In this document: piece after piece, positions 9,184-18,178 of the stretch | Numbering within the stretch: the stretch's first letter is position 1 | How the letters are laid out: each line of letters opens with the position of its first letter | DNA from: Echinicola vietnamensis DSM 17526 | GTDB lineage: Bacteria; Bacteroidota; Bacteroidia; Cytophagales; Cyclobacteriaceae | Assembly (NCBI RefSeq): GCF_000325705.1 | Contig: NC_019904.1 | Span: 5,191,501 to 5,255,500, forward strand | Length of the DNA: 64,000 nucleotides | Direction: 5' to 3' | The notes under the pieces: generated by a model | What the model saw: only the letters and a program-made list of their open reading frames with translations | Database searches by the model: none | What the model was told of the DNA's origin: nothing | Made by a program: the position numbers and the translations under genes

Positions 9184-12100
9184 ATGCTAAATCGCCTTTA
9201 CATTTCAATAATCACCCTGATGTTGACATGTACAGCATTGCATGGCCAGGGCACGGGCCATCCATATTATAAGTTCACCCATTTCAATTCGCAGGAAGGC
9301 CTTCCCCAAAATTCCATTTTGGCCATCCTCCAAGACGATATGGGCTACCTTTGGTTCGGAACCGATGATGGGCTGGCCAAGTTTGACGGATATCAATTTA
9401 CGGTCTATAAACATCAATTCAATAATCCGAACAGCCTCAACAACAATGTCATCAGGGGCTTGGCCCAGGACAAAAACGGGTATATTTGGATCAGTACAGA
9501 AGGCGGGGGCATCAATATTTATGATCCCACTACGGAATCCTTTTGCTCGCTTCGAAACCATGCCTTGATCGGGTCCAAAAAAACGGGGCCTTTATTGTTG
9601 GACCAGCAAGGAAATATTTGGGTCAGCACCTTGACAGATGGTATATATAAGGTTACTGTCCCTCATCCCACGGAAGACTTTGGCTTAGACCAATTGGTTG
9701 GACGGCTCAAAGTCACCCATTACACAAAGGACAATTCAAGGTTAGCCGACAACAATATCTGGCAGGTATATGAGGACGGCAGCCAGCAGATATGGATCGG
9801 CACATATGATCATGGTGCCCAGAAACTGGATCCCGCTACCGGGGCCTTCTCCAAGATAACACTGTCCCACCGAGGGCAGGAGGTAAAATCGGTAAAATGT
9901 TTCTTTGAAGATGGAAATGGAAATATGTGGATAGGCACGGAGCACCATGGTGTTTTCCTAAAGGAACGGGACAGTAATACTTATGTCCCTTTCAAAACCT
10001 CTTCGAGCCTAATGGGAGAAAATATCACCAGCTTTTTGCAGGGCCAACAGGGCAACATCTGGATTGGAACTTTGGGAGGGGGACTTTTTGCCTACGAGAC
10101 CAAGACCTCCACCCTGTTTCATTACGATGACAATCCCAGTGACAGCTACAGCTTGAACGGAAAATCCGTCTATACCATGCTGGAGGATAAAAATGGAAAT
10201 TTGTGGATCGGTATGTATTCCGGTGAAGGACTCAACAAAATCAACCCCTCTTCTCAACACTTTGAACACTACCGTCCCCAGGCTGGAGACAAGGGTAGTT
10301 TATCTGGAAAAATGGTCAAATCCATTCTTATCGACCATCAGAAAAACCTTTGGATCGGGATGTTCAATGGAGGTTTAGACCTTAAAATGGACGGTTCTGA
10401 CAACTTTCGTCCCATTCCTCTCGGCGGGAGTACGGAACAGGGTTCCACCAATGTACAAGTGATTTTTGAGGATAGCCGGCACCAGTTGTGGATAGGCACG
10501 GACGGGTCGGGGCTTTACCTTTATTCCCCTTCTTTGAGCAGCATAAGGGCTTATCACCATGATCCCCATGACAGCACTTCGTTGAGCAAGGATGAAATAT
10601 GGGCGATTGCCGAAGATGGAAGCGGCAGGTTATGGATAGGAATGGCAAATGGAGGGGGGCTGAACAGGTTTGACCCCAATACTGATCATTTTGAGCACTT
10701 CACCCATATCCCCAACAACCCGAGGACCCCTAGTTTCAACGATATACGTACACTTTTGGTCGATTCCAAGAACAGACTTTGGATCGGGACCTATGGAGGA
10801 GGGCTCAACCGATACGATTTTGAGAAAGGGACATTTGAATATTATAAACATGATCCAACAAATCCCAAAAGCATAAGCCATGATATTATCACCTCCCTGT
10901 ACGAAGACAAACGGGGGGGCATTTGGGTTGGTACCTTCGGAGGAGGATTAAACCGGTTGGATCCTGCTACTGGTAATTTTGATCACTTTAGGGAAAAAGA
11001 CGGACTTCCCAGCGATGTCATCAAGGCCGTATTGGAGGACAATGGAGGGCAACTCTGGATCAGCACGGTAAAGGGACTTTCTTCCTTTGACCCGGAGATG
11101 GACACATTCAAAAATTACACAGCAGAAGATGGCCTCCAGTCAAATGAATTCAACCTGGGATCTGCTTTTAAGGCAATCGATGGGAAAATGTATTTCGGAG
11201 GCACCAACGGGTTCAATGCTTTCCTTCCAGAACAGATAGGCCTTCCCCAAAGTCCCCAAAAACCAATATTGACAAAACTCCGTGTGCTCAACCGCTTGGT
11301 CCACCCTGGAGATACCGTAGAGCAAAATGTACTGCTAGAAAAATCCATTGGCTATACGGATGACCTGACCCTTTACGATGACCATAACAGTTTTGAATTG
11401 GAATTCAGTGGCATGGAGTTTAACCAACAGGAAAAAATTGGCTATGCCTATATGTTAGCGGGTTTCGATAAGGATTGGATACATACCGATGCATCCAGAC
11501 GTTATGCAGCCTATTCCAATTTATTACCGGGAAAATATACTTTTAAGGTAAAGAGCACCTCAGAAAACAATCTTCAAAGCTCAGAGGAAAGAACGCTCCG
11601 GATATCGGTCCTCCCACCATGGTACAAAAGCACGATCGCCTACGGGGTATATGGTATCCTTTTTCTTCTCATTGCCTATTTTGTCAAATCCATTATCGGT
11701 TTCAGAATCAAGATGAAAAACGACCTTCGCTTTGAACGCCTCGAAAAACAAAAGCAGGAAGAGATCAACCAACTGAAATTGCGGTTCTTCACCAATATCT
11801 CCCATGAGTTAAGGACACCTTTAATGCTTATTAAATTGCCTCTTGAACAGCTCATCGGTCAGAAGGACCTCCCCCATCAAATCCATCTCCAATTGAACTC
11901 TATCCACAACAATGCCTCTAGATTGTTAAAGCTGATCAATCAACTTTTGGAATTCAGAAAACAGGAAACTGGACATTTAAAGCTGGAGGTACAGGAAAAC
12001 GATCCCATTTATTTCATCAAAGGTGTTTATTCCTCTTTCGAGGCCATGGCCAAACAACGTAATATCGACTTTAGGTTGATACTTGACGATAACTTGCCCG

Positions 12101-13386
12101 AGACCATCTGGTTTGATCTTGACCAAATGGAAAAGGTAGCCTATAATTTATGTTTCAATGCCTTTAAATTTACGCAGGACGGAGGGGCAATATCCCTCCA
12201 ATTAAAAAACCACGTCCTGGCTGAGGAAAACACCGAAATTGAAGGGATTGAAATCAATGTTGAAGATAATGGCAAGGGCATTCCCTTAGTATACCAAGAC
12301 CGTATTTTTGAGCGCTTTTTCCAAATTGAGGACAGCCATCGCAACATTACGGCCGGGACCGGTATAGGGTTATCACTGAGCAAGAACATTGTCGAATTCC
12401 ACCATGGTAAAATCAGCATGTCCAGTATTCCCGGTGTCCGTACCGTCTTTTCGGTTTTTATCAGAAAAGGTATGGCACACTTTAAACCTCATGAAATAGG
12501 CAATATTACTTCCATTGGAAAACCTGAAAGGCCTACGATGGAAAAGGAACTGTCCTCGTTGGATTTACATATGCTGTCCTCTTTTAATCCAAAAAACACT
12601 ACTATTTCAGTAGATGCTTCCCTAAGGACCAAGAAGCTATTATTGGTGGAGGACAATGTGGAGCTGCTGTCCCTTATGAAGTCTGCCTTGAAGGAGCACT
12701 TCCATATCCTAACTGCCTGCAATGGAAGAGAGGGGCTTCAAGTGGCCACTTCCCACTCCCCCGACATTATTATATCGGACGTAATGATGCCAGAAATGGA
12801 CGGTGTGGAGTTATGTAGGCTTTTAAAAAGCGAAATCAAAACAAGCCATATCCCTGTTTTGCTCCTGACCGCCAGGAGTAACCATGATTACCAAATGGAA
12901 GGCTATTCATCCGGGGCAGATGATTATTTGAGCAAACCTTTTCCTTTGGATCTTTTGATTGCCAAAATCCGTAACCTTCTCCACACCAGGAAAAAGTTCA
13001 AGGAAGCTTTTAGGTTAAAACCTGAAATCATGCCTTCCGAAATATCCATCAGTCCAGCCGATACCGAATTGTTGGAAAAAGCCATCAAGGTGGCCGAAAA
13101 ACATATGGACAATCCTGATTTCGATATTACCATGTTTGTCCAGGAGATGGGAATGAGCAGGACGGTGTTATTTGACAAAATAAAAGCCACCACTGATCAT
13201 ACACCAAACGAATTCATTCAGACCCTTCGATTAAAGAGGGCTGCCCAATTGCTCCTGCAAAGTGAATATAAAGTATCAGAGATCAGTTATATGGTTGGAT
13301 TTAATAATCCAAAGTACTTTAGCAAATGCTTTCAAAAACAATTCGGTTCAAGCCCAAGACAATATTCAAAATCAATATTTTCATAA
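9184..13386 (+). CDS. Hybrid two-component system regulator (sensor propellers, kinase, receiver, AraC HTH)
   Basis: One polypeptide carries a whole signalling pathway. A signal peptide (MLNRLYISIITLMLTCTALH) is followed by about fourteen two-component-regulator propeller repeats (DDMGYLWFGTDDGLAKFDGY and similar), a Y_Y_Y domain (LLPGKYTFKVKSTSENN), one membrane span (GVYGILFLLIAYFVKSII), a HisKA dimerisation domain with His874 in NISHELRTPL, an HATPase domain (NAFKFTQDGG, EDNGKGIP, GTGIGLSLSK), a receiver domain with Asp1199 in SDVMMPEMDG, and a C-terminal AraC-type HTH (YMVGFNNPKYFSKCFQKQFG). An earlier TTG at 9139 is in frame, but the ATG at 9184 gives a clean signal peptide and 1400 residues. 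The periplasmic propellers would sense a sialic-acid-derived ligand and the HTH would activate the divergent operon. Confidence 0.92.
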   Translation: MLNRLYISIITLMLTCTALHGQGTGHPYYKFTHFNSQEGLPQNSILAILQDDMGYLWFGTDDGLAKFDGYQFTVYKHQFNNPNSLNNNVIRGLAQDKNGYIWISTEGGGINIYDPTTESFCSLRNHALIGSKKTGPLLLDQQGNIWVSTLTDGIYKVTVPHPTEDFGLDQLVGRLKVTHYTKDNSRLADNNIWQVYEDGSQQIWIGTYDHGAQKLDPATGAFSKITLSHRGQEVKSVKCFFEDGNGNMWIGTEHHGVFLKERDSNTYVPFKTSSSLMGENITSFLQGQQGNIWIGTLGGGLFAYETKTSTLFHYDDNPSDSYSLNGKSVYTMLEDKNGNLWIGMYSGEGLNKINPSSQHFEHYRPQAGDKGSLSGKMVKSILIDHQKNLWIGMFNGGLDLKMDGSDNFRPIPLGGSTEQGSTNVQVIFEDSRHQLWIGTDGSGLYLYSPSLSSIRAYHHDPHDSTSLSKDEIWAIAEDGSGRLWIGMANGGGLNRFDPNTDHFEHFTHIPNNPRTPSFNDIRTLLVDSKNRLWIGTYGGGLNRYDFEKGTFEYYKHDPTNPKSISHDIITSLYEDKRGGIWVGTFGGGLNRLDPATGNFDHFREKDGLPSDVIKAVLEDNGGQLWISTVKGLSSFDPEMDTFKNYTAEDGLQSNEFNLGSAFKAIDGKMYFGGTNGFNAFLPEQIGLPQSPQKPILTKLRVLNRLVHPGDTVEQNVLLEKSIGYTDDLTLYDDHNSFELEFSGMEFNQQEKIGYAYMLAGFDKDWIHTDASRRYAAYSNLLPGKYTFKVKSTSENNLQSSEERTLRISVLPPWYKSTIAYGVYGILFLLIAYFVKSIIGFRIKMKNDLRFERLEKQKQEEINQLKLRFFTNISHELRTPLMLIKLPLEQLIGQKDLPHQIHLQLNSIHNNASRLLKLINQLLEFRKQETGHLKLEVQENDPIYFIKGVYSSFEAMAKQRNIDFRLILDDNLPETIWFDLDQMEKVAYNLCFNAFKFTQDGGAISLQLKNHVLAEENTEIEGIEINVEDNGKGIPLVYQDRIFERFFQIEDSHRNITAGTGIGLSLSKNIVEFHHGKISMSSIPGVRTVFSVFIRKGMAHFKPHEIGNITSIGKPERPTMEKELSSLDLHMLSSFNPKNTTISVDASLRTKKLLLVEDNVELLSLMKSALKEHFHILTACNGREGLQVATSHSPDIIISDVMMPEMDGVELCRLLKSEIKTSHIPVLLLTARSNHDYQMEGYSSGADDYLSKPFPLDLLIAKIRNLLHTRKKFKEAFRLKPEIMPSEISISPADTELLEKAIKVAEKHMDNPDFDITMFVQEMGMSRTVLFDKIKATTDHTPNEFIQTLRLKRAAQLLLQSEYKVSEISYMVGFNNPKYFSKCFQKQFGSSPRQYSKSIFS

Positions 13387-13550
13387 ATGATACACCCTAT
13401 TTTGAGTATAAAATGATTTTATGGTAAAGTAACAAACTTCTAAATCACAGTATAAAATTTGACAAAAGTTGAACAACTGATTTTCATTTAGCAGACCTAG
13501 CCCATTCTATAAAATAGATATCATATTCATTTTGAAATAATGAATAAAAA

Positions 13551-13566
13551 AGGGCCCTAAAGCCCT
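13551..13566 (-). terminator. Terminator overlapping the radC stop codon
   Basis: On the minus strand AGGGC and GCCCT can pair around a short loop, followed at once by TTTTTT. The radC stop TAG (13557-13559) lies inside the hairpin. This is a short but plausible rho-independent terminator. Confidence 0.55.
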
Positions 13567-13718
13567 CCCATATCGGCAAATGAATAGTACCCTTCTGCGG
13601 TCAATATGATATGGTCCATTACCGGCAATTCTAACAACTTGCCTGCCTTGACCATTTTCTCGGTCAGGCGATTGTCCTGGTCACTGGGGCGAAGGGTTCC
13701 GGAAGGATGGTTATGGGC
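13557..13718 (-). pseudogene. radC: radC, C-terminal fragment (separated by the RIT-like element)
   Basis: Reading leftwards from 13718 the minus strand encodes AH, then NHPSGTLRPSDQD, then a further ~38 residues ending in YYSFADMGGL and a TAG. This is the C-terminal half of a RadC/JAB (MPN) domain, including the second His, the Ser and the Asp of the metal-binding motif H-x-H-P-S-G...D. It has no start of its own. The missing front half lies at 17233-17544, on the far side of three recombinase genes, in the same orientation. Joining at the shared GCCCAT restores an uninterrupted frame. RadC-family proteins of this short type are common on Bacteroidota mobile elements, and their biochemical role is poorly settled. 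Confidence 0.88.
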
Positions 13719-13740
13719 TTTATGTAAAGCTTTACATAAG
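13719..13740. repeat. 22-bp perfect palindrome at the left end of the RIT-like element
   Basis: CTTATGTAAAG is followed directly by its exact reverse complement CTTTACATAAG. The same TATGTAAAG word recurs in the terminal and inner inverted repeats, so it is a likely recombinase-binding site. Confidence 0.85.
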
Positions 13741-13743
13741 GTG

Positions 13744-13772
13744 CATTATGTGAAGTATATGATTATGTAAAG
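13744..13772 (+). repeat. Terminal inverted repeat, left copy (29 bp)
   Basis: It begins CATTATGTGAAGTATATGAT and ends TATGTAAAG. It is an exact reverse complement of 17207-17235. A second, inner repeat, CTTTACATAAAAATA, lies at 13818-13832. Confidence 0.92.
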
Positions 13773-13832
13773 TAATCCCTGTAAAAACCTGATACTATGA
13801 GGATTAATCAAGAATCACTTTACATAAAAATA

Positions 13833-14873
13833 TCAGAATCTTTTGAGCCAAGAGATAAGATTCTCATTATTAAGCCATACAGCCTTTTCACCTGGATTTA
13901 CGTCTTCATATGCTTTTTCCAGGGCAATGCGTTTCTGTTTGGAGTCAGCTCTGGCATAAATTTCTGTGGTCTGCACAGAGACGTGTCCCAGTATATCACG
14001 GATATAGACCAGGTTAACACCCGCCTGAAGGAGGTGCATCGCCTTTGTATGTCTGAAGGAATGACAAGTGATTTTTAAAGGTATCATCAGCTTATTTTCT
14101 TTCCTTGCCATTCCTACATACTTCTGGATAATGTAATTGATTCCTGCGCGTGTCAGTTTTTCTTTTTTACTGTTTGAAAAAAGAGGGTACAGTTTCGCCG
14201 AAGGACTATCCAACTCGTACTCTTTCAGATAGTTTTTAAGGTGTACTGTTTGTGCATCAAGCATTGGAACTAACCTTGCTTTATTGCCTTTTCCAATGAT
14301 TTTGATGGTGGCAGGTTTGTCGAGCCGTAACATGGATGGTGTCAGATCAATGATCTCCTGGACCCTTGCTCCTGTGTCATACATTAATGCCAATAAAGCA
14401 AGGTTACGCCTGCCTTTCCTGGTTGTTGTATCGGGTTGCTGTAACAGAAGCCTGATACCCTCAACGCTTAGGTATTTGATGCTGTCTTTGGCTGTTTTCT
14501 TGGATCTAATGGATAAGATACGTTGACATTCGTAAAGGTTGTCCAAGTGTTGATATTGCAAGTACCTGTAAAAGGAATGAATAGCAGCCAACCGTAAATT
14601 GCGGGTTGAGTTACTGCACTTCCTTTCGCTCTGTATCCAATCCAAAAATGCGACGATTGTTTCTTTTGTGATGTAATCCAATGTCAGCTTTTCCAGTTTC
14701 ACCTTCCTATGCTTTTCAATGAAGGACAGCAGTAATACGAATGTATCTCTATAGGCAGTTATGGTATTGAGACTAGCCCCATTTTCATTGGGAAGGTATT
14801 TTGAGATAAAGTCTGAGATATGCTTTGCAAAGTCAGTCGGCCCCATAGTTTCTGAATTTTGGAAAGACATCAA
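13833..14873 (-). CDS. Tyrosine recombinase, third gene of the trio
   Basis: A 346-residue XerC/D-like site-specific recombinase. It has an N-terminal core-binding (SAM-like) domain (about 15-115) and a C-terminal catalytic domain with the full set: Arg170 (YDTGARVQEI), Lys195 (IGKGNKARLV), His271/Arg274 (CHSFRHTKAM), His297 (LGHVSVQTT) and nucleophile Tyr306 (EIYARAD). It overlaps the second recombinase by 41 bp, so the two are translationally coupled. Its stop lies right beside the inner inverted repeat. In RIT elements all three recombinases are thought to act together, and their individual roles are unknown. Confidence 0.9.
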   Translation of the reverse strand: MMSFQNSETMGPTDFAKHISDFISKYLPNENGASLNTITAYRDTFVLLLSFIEKHRKVKLEKLTLDYITKETIVAFLDWIQSERKCSNSTRNLRLAAIHSFYRYLQYQHLDNLYECQRILSIRSKKTAKDSIKYLSVEGIRLLLQQPDTTTRKGRRNLALLALMYDTGARVQEIIDLTPSMLRLDKPATIKIIGKGNKARLVPMLDAQTVHLKNYLKEYELDSPSAKLYPLFSNSKKEKLTRAGINYIIQKYVGMARKENKLMIPLKITCHSFRHTKAMHLLQAGVNLVYIRDILGHVSVQTTEIYARADSKQKRIALEKAYEDVNPGEKAVWLNNENLISWLKRF

Positions 14874-15825
14874 TACACGTTTTATCCATATCCCTGATCA
14901 GGTCCGGGAACATTGAAGCTGTCAACCGCACATAATGGTCAGTTGCTCCTATTGACTGGTGCCCAAGATAGTTGGACAATATCGGTAGCGAGGCATACAG
15001 ATCGATTCCTGCTTCTGCCATACCGGCAAGAGAGTTGACAGCAAAAGTATGCCGTAGATCATGTATACGCGGCCCATGTTTTTCTCCCAAATATGGGATA
15101 TTGGCATGTTCTAAACATTTTCTGAACCATTTCCGAAAACCCTGGCCACACTTATTACCACTGACATTTACGAAGAAAAATCCGGTTGTTGAGTTCTTAT
15201 AAGGAAGCCATGCCCTGTAAGAAAGATATTCTTTACATACCAAGTTCAAAGAAGCTGATATAGGAATGGCTCTCTGCTTTTTATTCTTAGAATCCTGAAT
15301 ACGGATATACCCGTCTTCCAGATTGACATCCTCATCTTTTAAATCAAGCGCTTCACCTATGCGTATTCCTGTTGCATAAAGTAGTCTCAATAGGACGGGC
15401 ATGCAAAACAAGCAGGATTCCCTGTGGGCAATTTGCATCCTTAATTCATCACATGCCTTAAATAGCATGGCAATCTCGTCCCGTGAATATACATATGGTA
15501 TAAACGTATTCTCGGGAAAGCGGGGAAGTTTTGGAATATATGATTCAATCCCTATATCATTTATATAGGAGGATAGTTGTACCAACATCAGCATTCTATG
15601 ATAATGATATCCTCTGGATTCGTTGGGTCGCTTTTCAGCCCACATGTCGGCGAATGCCTTTGTGATGCCTTGTGATGTCTGCCTCGTTTGTGTTGCAAGA
15701 TCATCGATTTTGGATAGCGCAAAAGTCTCTGTCACATACTTGAACCCCAGTTTTCTCTTGGTCTGTATGAACTGCTTTATGTGCAGGCCATATACACTGT
15801 GATAACATTTATCCATAAAACGCAC
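14833..15825 (-). CDS. Tyrosine recombinase, second gene of the trio
   Basis: A 330-residue phage-integrase-family protein. Catalytic residues visible are Arg155 (ATGIRIGEAL), His255/Arg258 (RIHDLRHTFA), His289 (YLGHQSIGAT) and Tyr298 (DHYVRL). The N-terminal ~100 residues are the DNA core-binding region. It overlaps the first recombinase gene by 17 bp and the third by 41 bp, a compact arrangement typical of trio elements and unlike a lone ICE integrase. Confidence 0.9.
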   Translation of the reverse strand: MRFMDKCYHSVYGLHIKQFIQTKRKLGFKYVTETFALSKIDDLATQTRQTSQGITKAFADMWAEKRPNESRGYHYHRMLMLVQLSSYINDIGIESYIPKLPRFPENTFIPYVYSRDEIAMLFKACDELRMQIAHRESCLFCMPVLLRLLYATGIRIGEALDLKDEDVNLEDGYIRIQDSKNKKQRAIPISASLNLVCKEYLSYRAWLPYKNSTTGFFFVNVSGNKCGQGFRKWFRKCLEHANIPYLGEKHGPRIHDLRHTFAVNSLAGMAEAGIDLYASLPILSNYLGHQSIGATDHYVRLTASMFPDLIRDMDKTCIDVFPKFRNYGAD

Positions 15826-17083
15826 CTCCTCTCTGCTGATAAAACTCTGTTGGTACAGGCGGGACGTCCAGCATACATTGCTTCATGGAGGTTAGATCGA
15901 TCCGGAGGTAAAACCTTGTGGACTCTGAACTTTTGTGACCAAAAACCTCCGATATAACGGGGAGCATAGTGCTTTTTTCCAACATTCTGAATCCCAAGCT
16001 ATGCCGTAATGAATGGGGACCAAACCTTCTGTTTTTGGTGTCAATACCGGCTTTTATTATCGCTCTCTGAACAACATGGGTAACCACGTTGCTAGTAGTA
16101 AAACAACCGTATGGCGGCCTTCCTGTTAAAAACACATGGGGTTCTTCTGAAACAGGACGTCCGTATTGTAAATAATCGATGATGGCATTGCCAACGTCTG
16201 GCAACAAGGGGAGCTGTAATGGGTTCCCTGTTTTTACCTGGTCAATCTCAATCGTACTGGTGTTCCAATGTAAATTTTTAAATTTTAATCTGGAGATATC
16301 CGAAGCCCTGAGCCCGAGCCTGGCGGCAAGCATGATAATAGCATAGTTCCTTTTCCCGGTAGGGCTTGATCTGTCTACTGATGCAATCAGTTTTTCTACT
16401 TCTTCCTTTGAATAGAGGGAAGGTATCTTGGGCTGGGTAACTTTTTTACATCTTGGGACCTTAGAAGAATAGTCAATAGCCGTAAGGTTTTCCTTAAACA
16501 GATACCGCAGGAAAATCCGTAAGGTCGAAATCAAGACAATCATTACGGTTTTCTTATCACAGTTGTACTGGTTTATGAAATGAAGCAGTAAGGGCAGATC
16601 AATATACCCAACGCTGCCAATACCTCGCTTTTCACAGTACTCCATAAATTCATATAAATGTCTTTGATAATTGTGGAGACTGCTTCTGGACATCCCCCTT
16701 TGCTGTCTGCGCCTCAAAAAATCCAGAATAACTTTACCAATGGGGCCCCTAAAGTCCAGTGGATATTTACTTGGCAGTGAAGGAATGTTGATCTTGCCTG
16801 TCTGATGATACTCGGTAAGCATCTTCAGCCCATTATAAGTGACTCTTTGACTGACAGTCAGATCCTTCCAACTTTTGTTTTTAAAATTAAACCGTAAAAA
16901 CTGCTCTTCTACTGACTTATCATAATGACTAAAACCATTGGAAAACATAAATTCTCTGAGCCGTTTCCAGACCTTCGCATATTCATAGGATGTCTTTAAT
17001 GAATAACAGAGCTTCTGTTCAAGGTAATTACCTGCACTGTTGGTGAGTTCATTGAACTCTGTGAAATGCTTGTTCATGATCAT
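15809..17083 (-). CDS. Tyrosine recombinase, first gene of the trio
   Basis: The largest of the three, at 424 residues. The N-terminal ~110 residues precede the core-binding domain. Catalytic residues are Arg259 (ARLGLRASDI), Lys284 (DQVKTGNPLQ), His357/Arg360 (GPHSLRHSLG), His383 (FGHKSSEST) and Tyr392 (RFYLRID). It is the first gene reading inwards from the right end, 124 bp from the right terminal inverted repeat. That gap holds the inner repeat and presumably the promoter. All three enzymes keep their active-site residues, so nothing in the sequence says the element is dead. Confidence 0.9.
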   Translation of the reverse strand: MIMNKHFTEFNELTNSAGNYLEQKLCYSLKTSYEYAKVWKRLREFMFSNGFSHYDKSVEEQFLRFNFKNKSWKDLTVSQRVTYNGLKMLTEYHQTGKINIPSLPSKYPLDFRGPIGKVILDFLRRRQQRGMSRSSLHNYQRHLYEFMEYCEKRGIGSVGYIDLPLLLHFINQYNCDKKTVMIVLISTLRIFLRYLFKENLTAIDYSSKVPRCKKVTQPKIPSLYSKEEVEKLIASVDRSSPTGKRNYAIIMLAARLGLRASDISRLKFKNLHWNTSTIEIDQVKTGNPLQLPLLPDVGNAIIDYLQYGRPVSEEPHVFLTGRPPYGCFTTSNVVTHVVQRAIIKAGIDTKNRRFGPHSLRHSLGFRMLEKSTMLPVISEVFGHKSSESTRFYLRIDLTSMKQCMLDVPPVPTEFYQQRGGAFYG

Positions 17084-17206
17084 TTTTTTTGGTGAATACT
17101 ACCCCTAAATAAAATGACCAGGCTCTTTAACAAAAGGAAGACAGCGTATTTTTATGTAAAGTAAACTCTTGTTAACTATCAAAAAATCAAATGTTTACAC
17201 CCAGCG

Positions 17207-17235
17207 CTTTACATAATCATATACTTCACATAATG
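17207..17235 (-). repeat. Terminal inverted repeat, right copy (29 bp)
   Basis: Exact reverse complement of 13744-13772. The paired inner repeat, TATTTTTATGTAAAG, is at 17147-17161. Its outer bases CAT belong equally to the radC codon for the first His of the HNHPSG motif. Confidence 0.92.
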
Positions 17236-17544
17236 GGCGAGGATAATGCCCGATGCCGATGCCTTCATGGCCGCTGCAAAGATCACTTTCAGGTCCACTA
17301 CGGTTCCGCATGTTCCACCGGACGAGGCGTTGACAATGCCCAGTACCCGGTTTGCCCTGTTCAGCAATATCACCTTGAACTCTTCGATGAACTCCAGTTT
17401 GGATTCGTCCCAGTTGGCCCTGAGCACTTTGGCGGCACCTTGGGAGGAAACGATCTGCGGCTTGTCTGACATCTTGGAGTTGGGACGGTAGCTCAAGGTA
17501 ATTTCGGCTACTTGGCTGAGAACGGTGTTCTTGTTGGTATCCAT
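17209..17544 (-). pseudogene. radC: radC, N-terminal fragment running into the RIT-like element
   Basis: The ATG at 17544 opens a RadC/JAB-domain protein whose first 104 residues (MDTNKNTVLSQVAEITLSYR to ASASGIILAH) are authentic. The final YVKYMIM and stop come from the terminal inverted repeat of the inserted element. The break falls just after the first His of the H-x-H metal-binding motif, so the fragment lacks most of the zinc site and is expected to be inactive. Rejoined with 13557-13718 the protein would be about 155 residues. On ICEs of Bacteroidota a radC gene is common, so this may mark ICE-derived DNA outside the tra/mob core. Confidence 0.88.
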
Positions 17545-18178
17545 AACATTTCATGTTTAAGGTTAGAAATTAATTATGGAAGCCCTACAGCTTGAGGGCA
17601 AACAAGGCCAAGTGGCAACGGAATAAAGGAGGGCACAGCGGGAAGCGTGGTGTTTATGCCGTAAGCTCATGGCTGCCCTGCCGCCCGAAAGCTAATTTTG
17701 TGGAGTGATTAATGCACAACCCCCTCCTACTTTTCAAAAAGGAAGGTATGCTAAATAAAATGAAAGGACAGTACTATTGTTATGGGGGTTAATTGTGGGT
17801 AACTTTTGGGAAGTAATCCACTGTTCACGGCCCACTTCAACTTCTTTGCAAAGGGAACGCGCTTTTTCACTTCTCAGCAAAACTGGCCCAGAAGGCAAGA
17901 AAGTAGCCAGAATCCGTCTCAAACAGGCCTTTGATCAAAGGCCAAAAAATCGTATCGGGTGTTTACGGGGCACAACTCCATCGCACGGCAGGGATCGCAA
18001 CGGCATCGCCGCCCCTGGCGGGAAATAGTGGACACCCCGGCCCACAGGGCTGCCCAATTTTGATTTTTATCAAATCATCACATTTTTCCCTTCGATGATC
18101 ATTAAAGACACTGTGATACTTTCCAAAAATGTTTTTGGAAACAAACAGTATTATTGTATACCGATTTAACATCAATTA
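17545..18178. other. 634 bp without a recognisable gene
   Basis: Only short chance frames are present. It holds an 18-bp perfect palindrome, GGCCTTTGATCAAAGGCC (17926-17943). The 170 bases before the sulfatase are GC-rich and then AT-rich, suggesting a joint between DNA of different origin. The radC promoter should be near 17545-17600. No terminator for the sulfatase with a clear T-run was identified. Confidence 0.5.

Larger units (their letters stand above)
13719..17232 (-). mobile_element. RIT-like element (three tyrosine recombinases in trio) inserted in radC
   Basis: A ~3.5-kb insertion carries three overlapping tyrosine-recombinase genes in one direction and little else, the layout described for RIT (recombinases in trio) elements. 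Its ends hold a perfect 29-bp inverted repeat (13744-13772 and 17207-17235), an inner 15-bp inverted repeat (13818-13832 and 17147-17161), and, only on the left, a 22-bp palindrome (13719-13740). The 6-bp sequence ATGGGC occurs at 13713-13718 and 17233-17238 and could be a target duplication or crossover sequence. Exact ends are uncertain by a few bases because the left end has about 25 bp of extra repeat outside the 29-bp repeat. Confidence 0.82.

Noticed and set aside
13833..17083. Recombinase trio as the ICE integrase
   Set aside because: The trio sits inside radC with its own inverted repeats and a possible target duplication, and lies outside the tra/mob core, so it is better read as an independent element.
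17195..17554. 119-codon minus-strand frame overlapping the radC front half
   Set aside because: Different frame from the true RadC sequence, with no family match.
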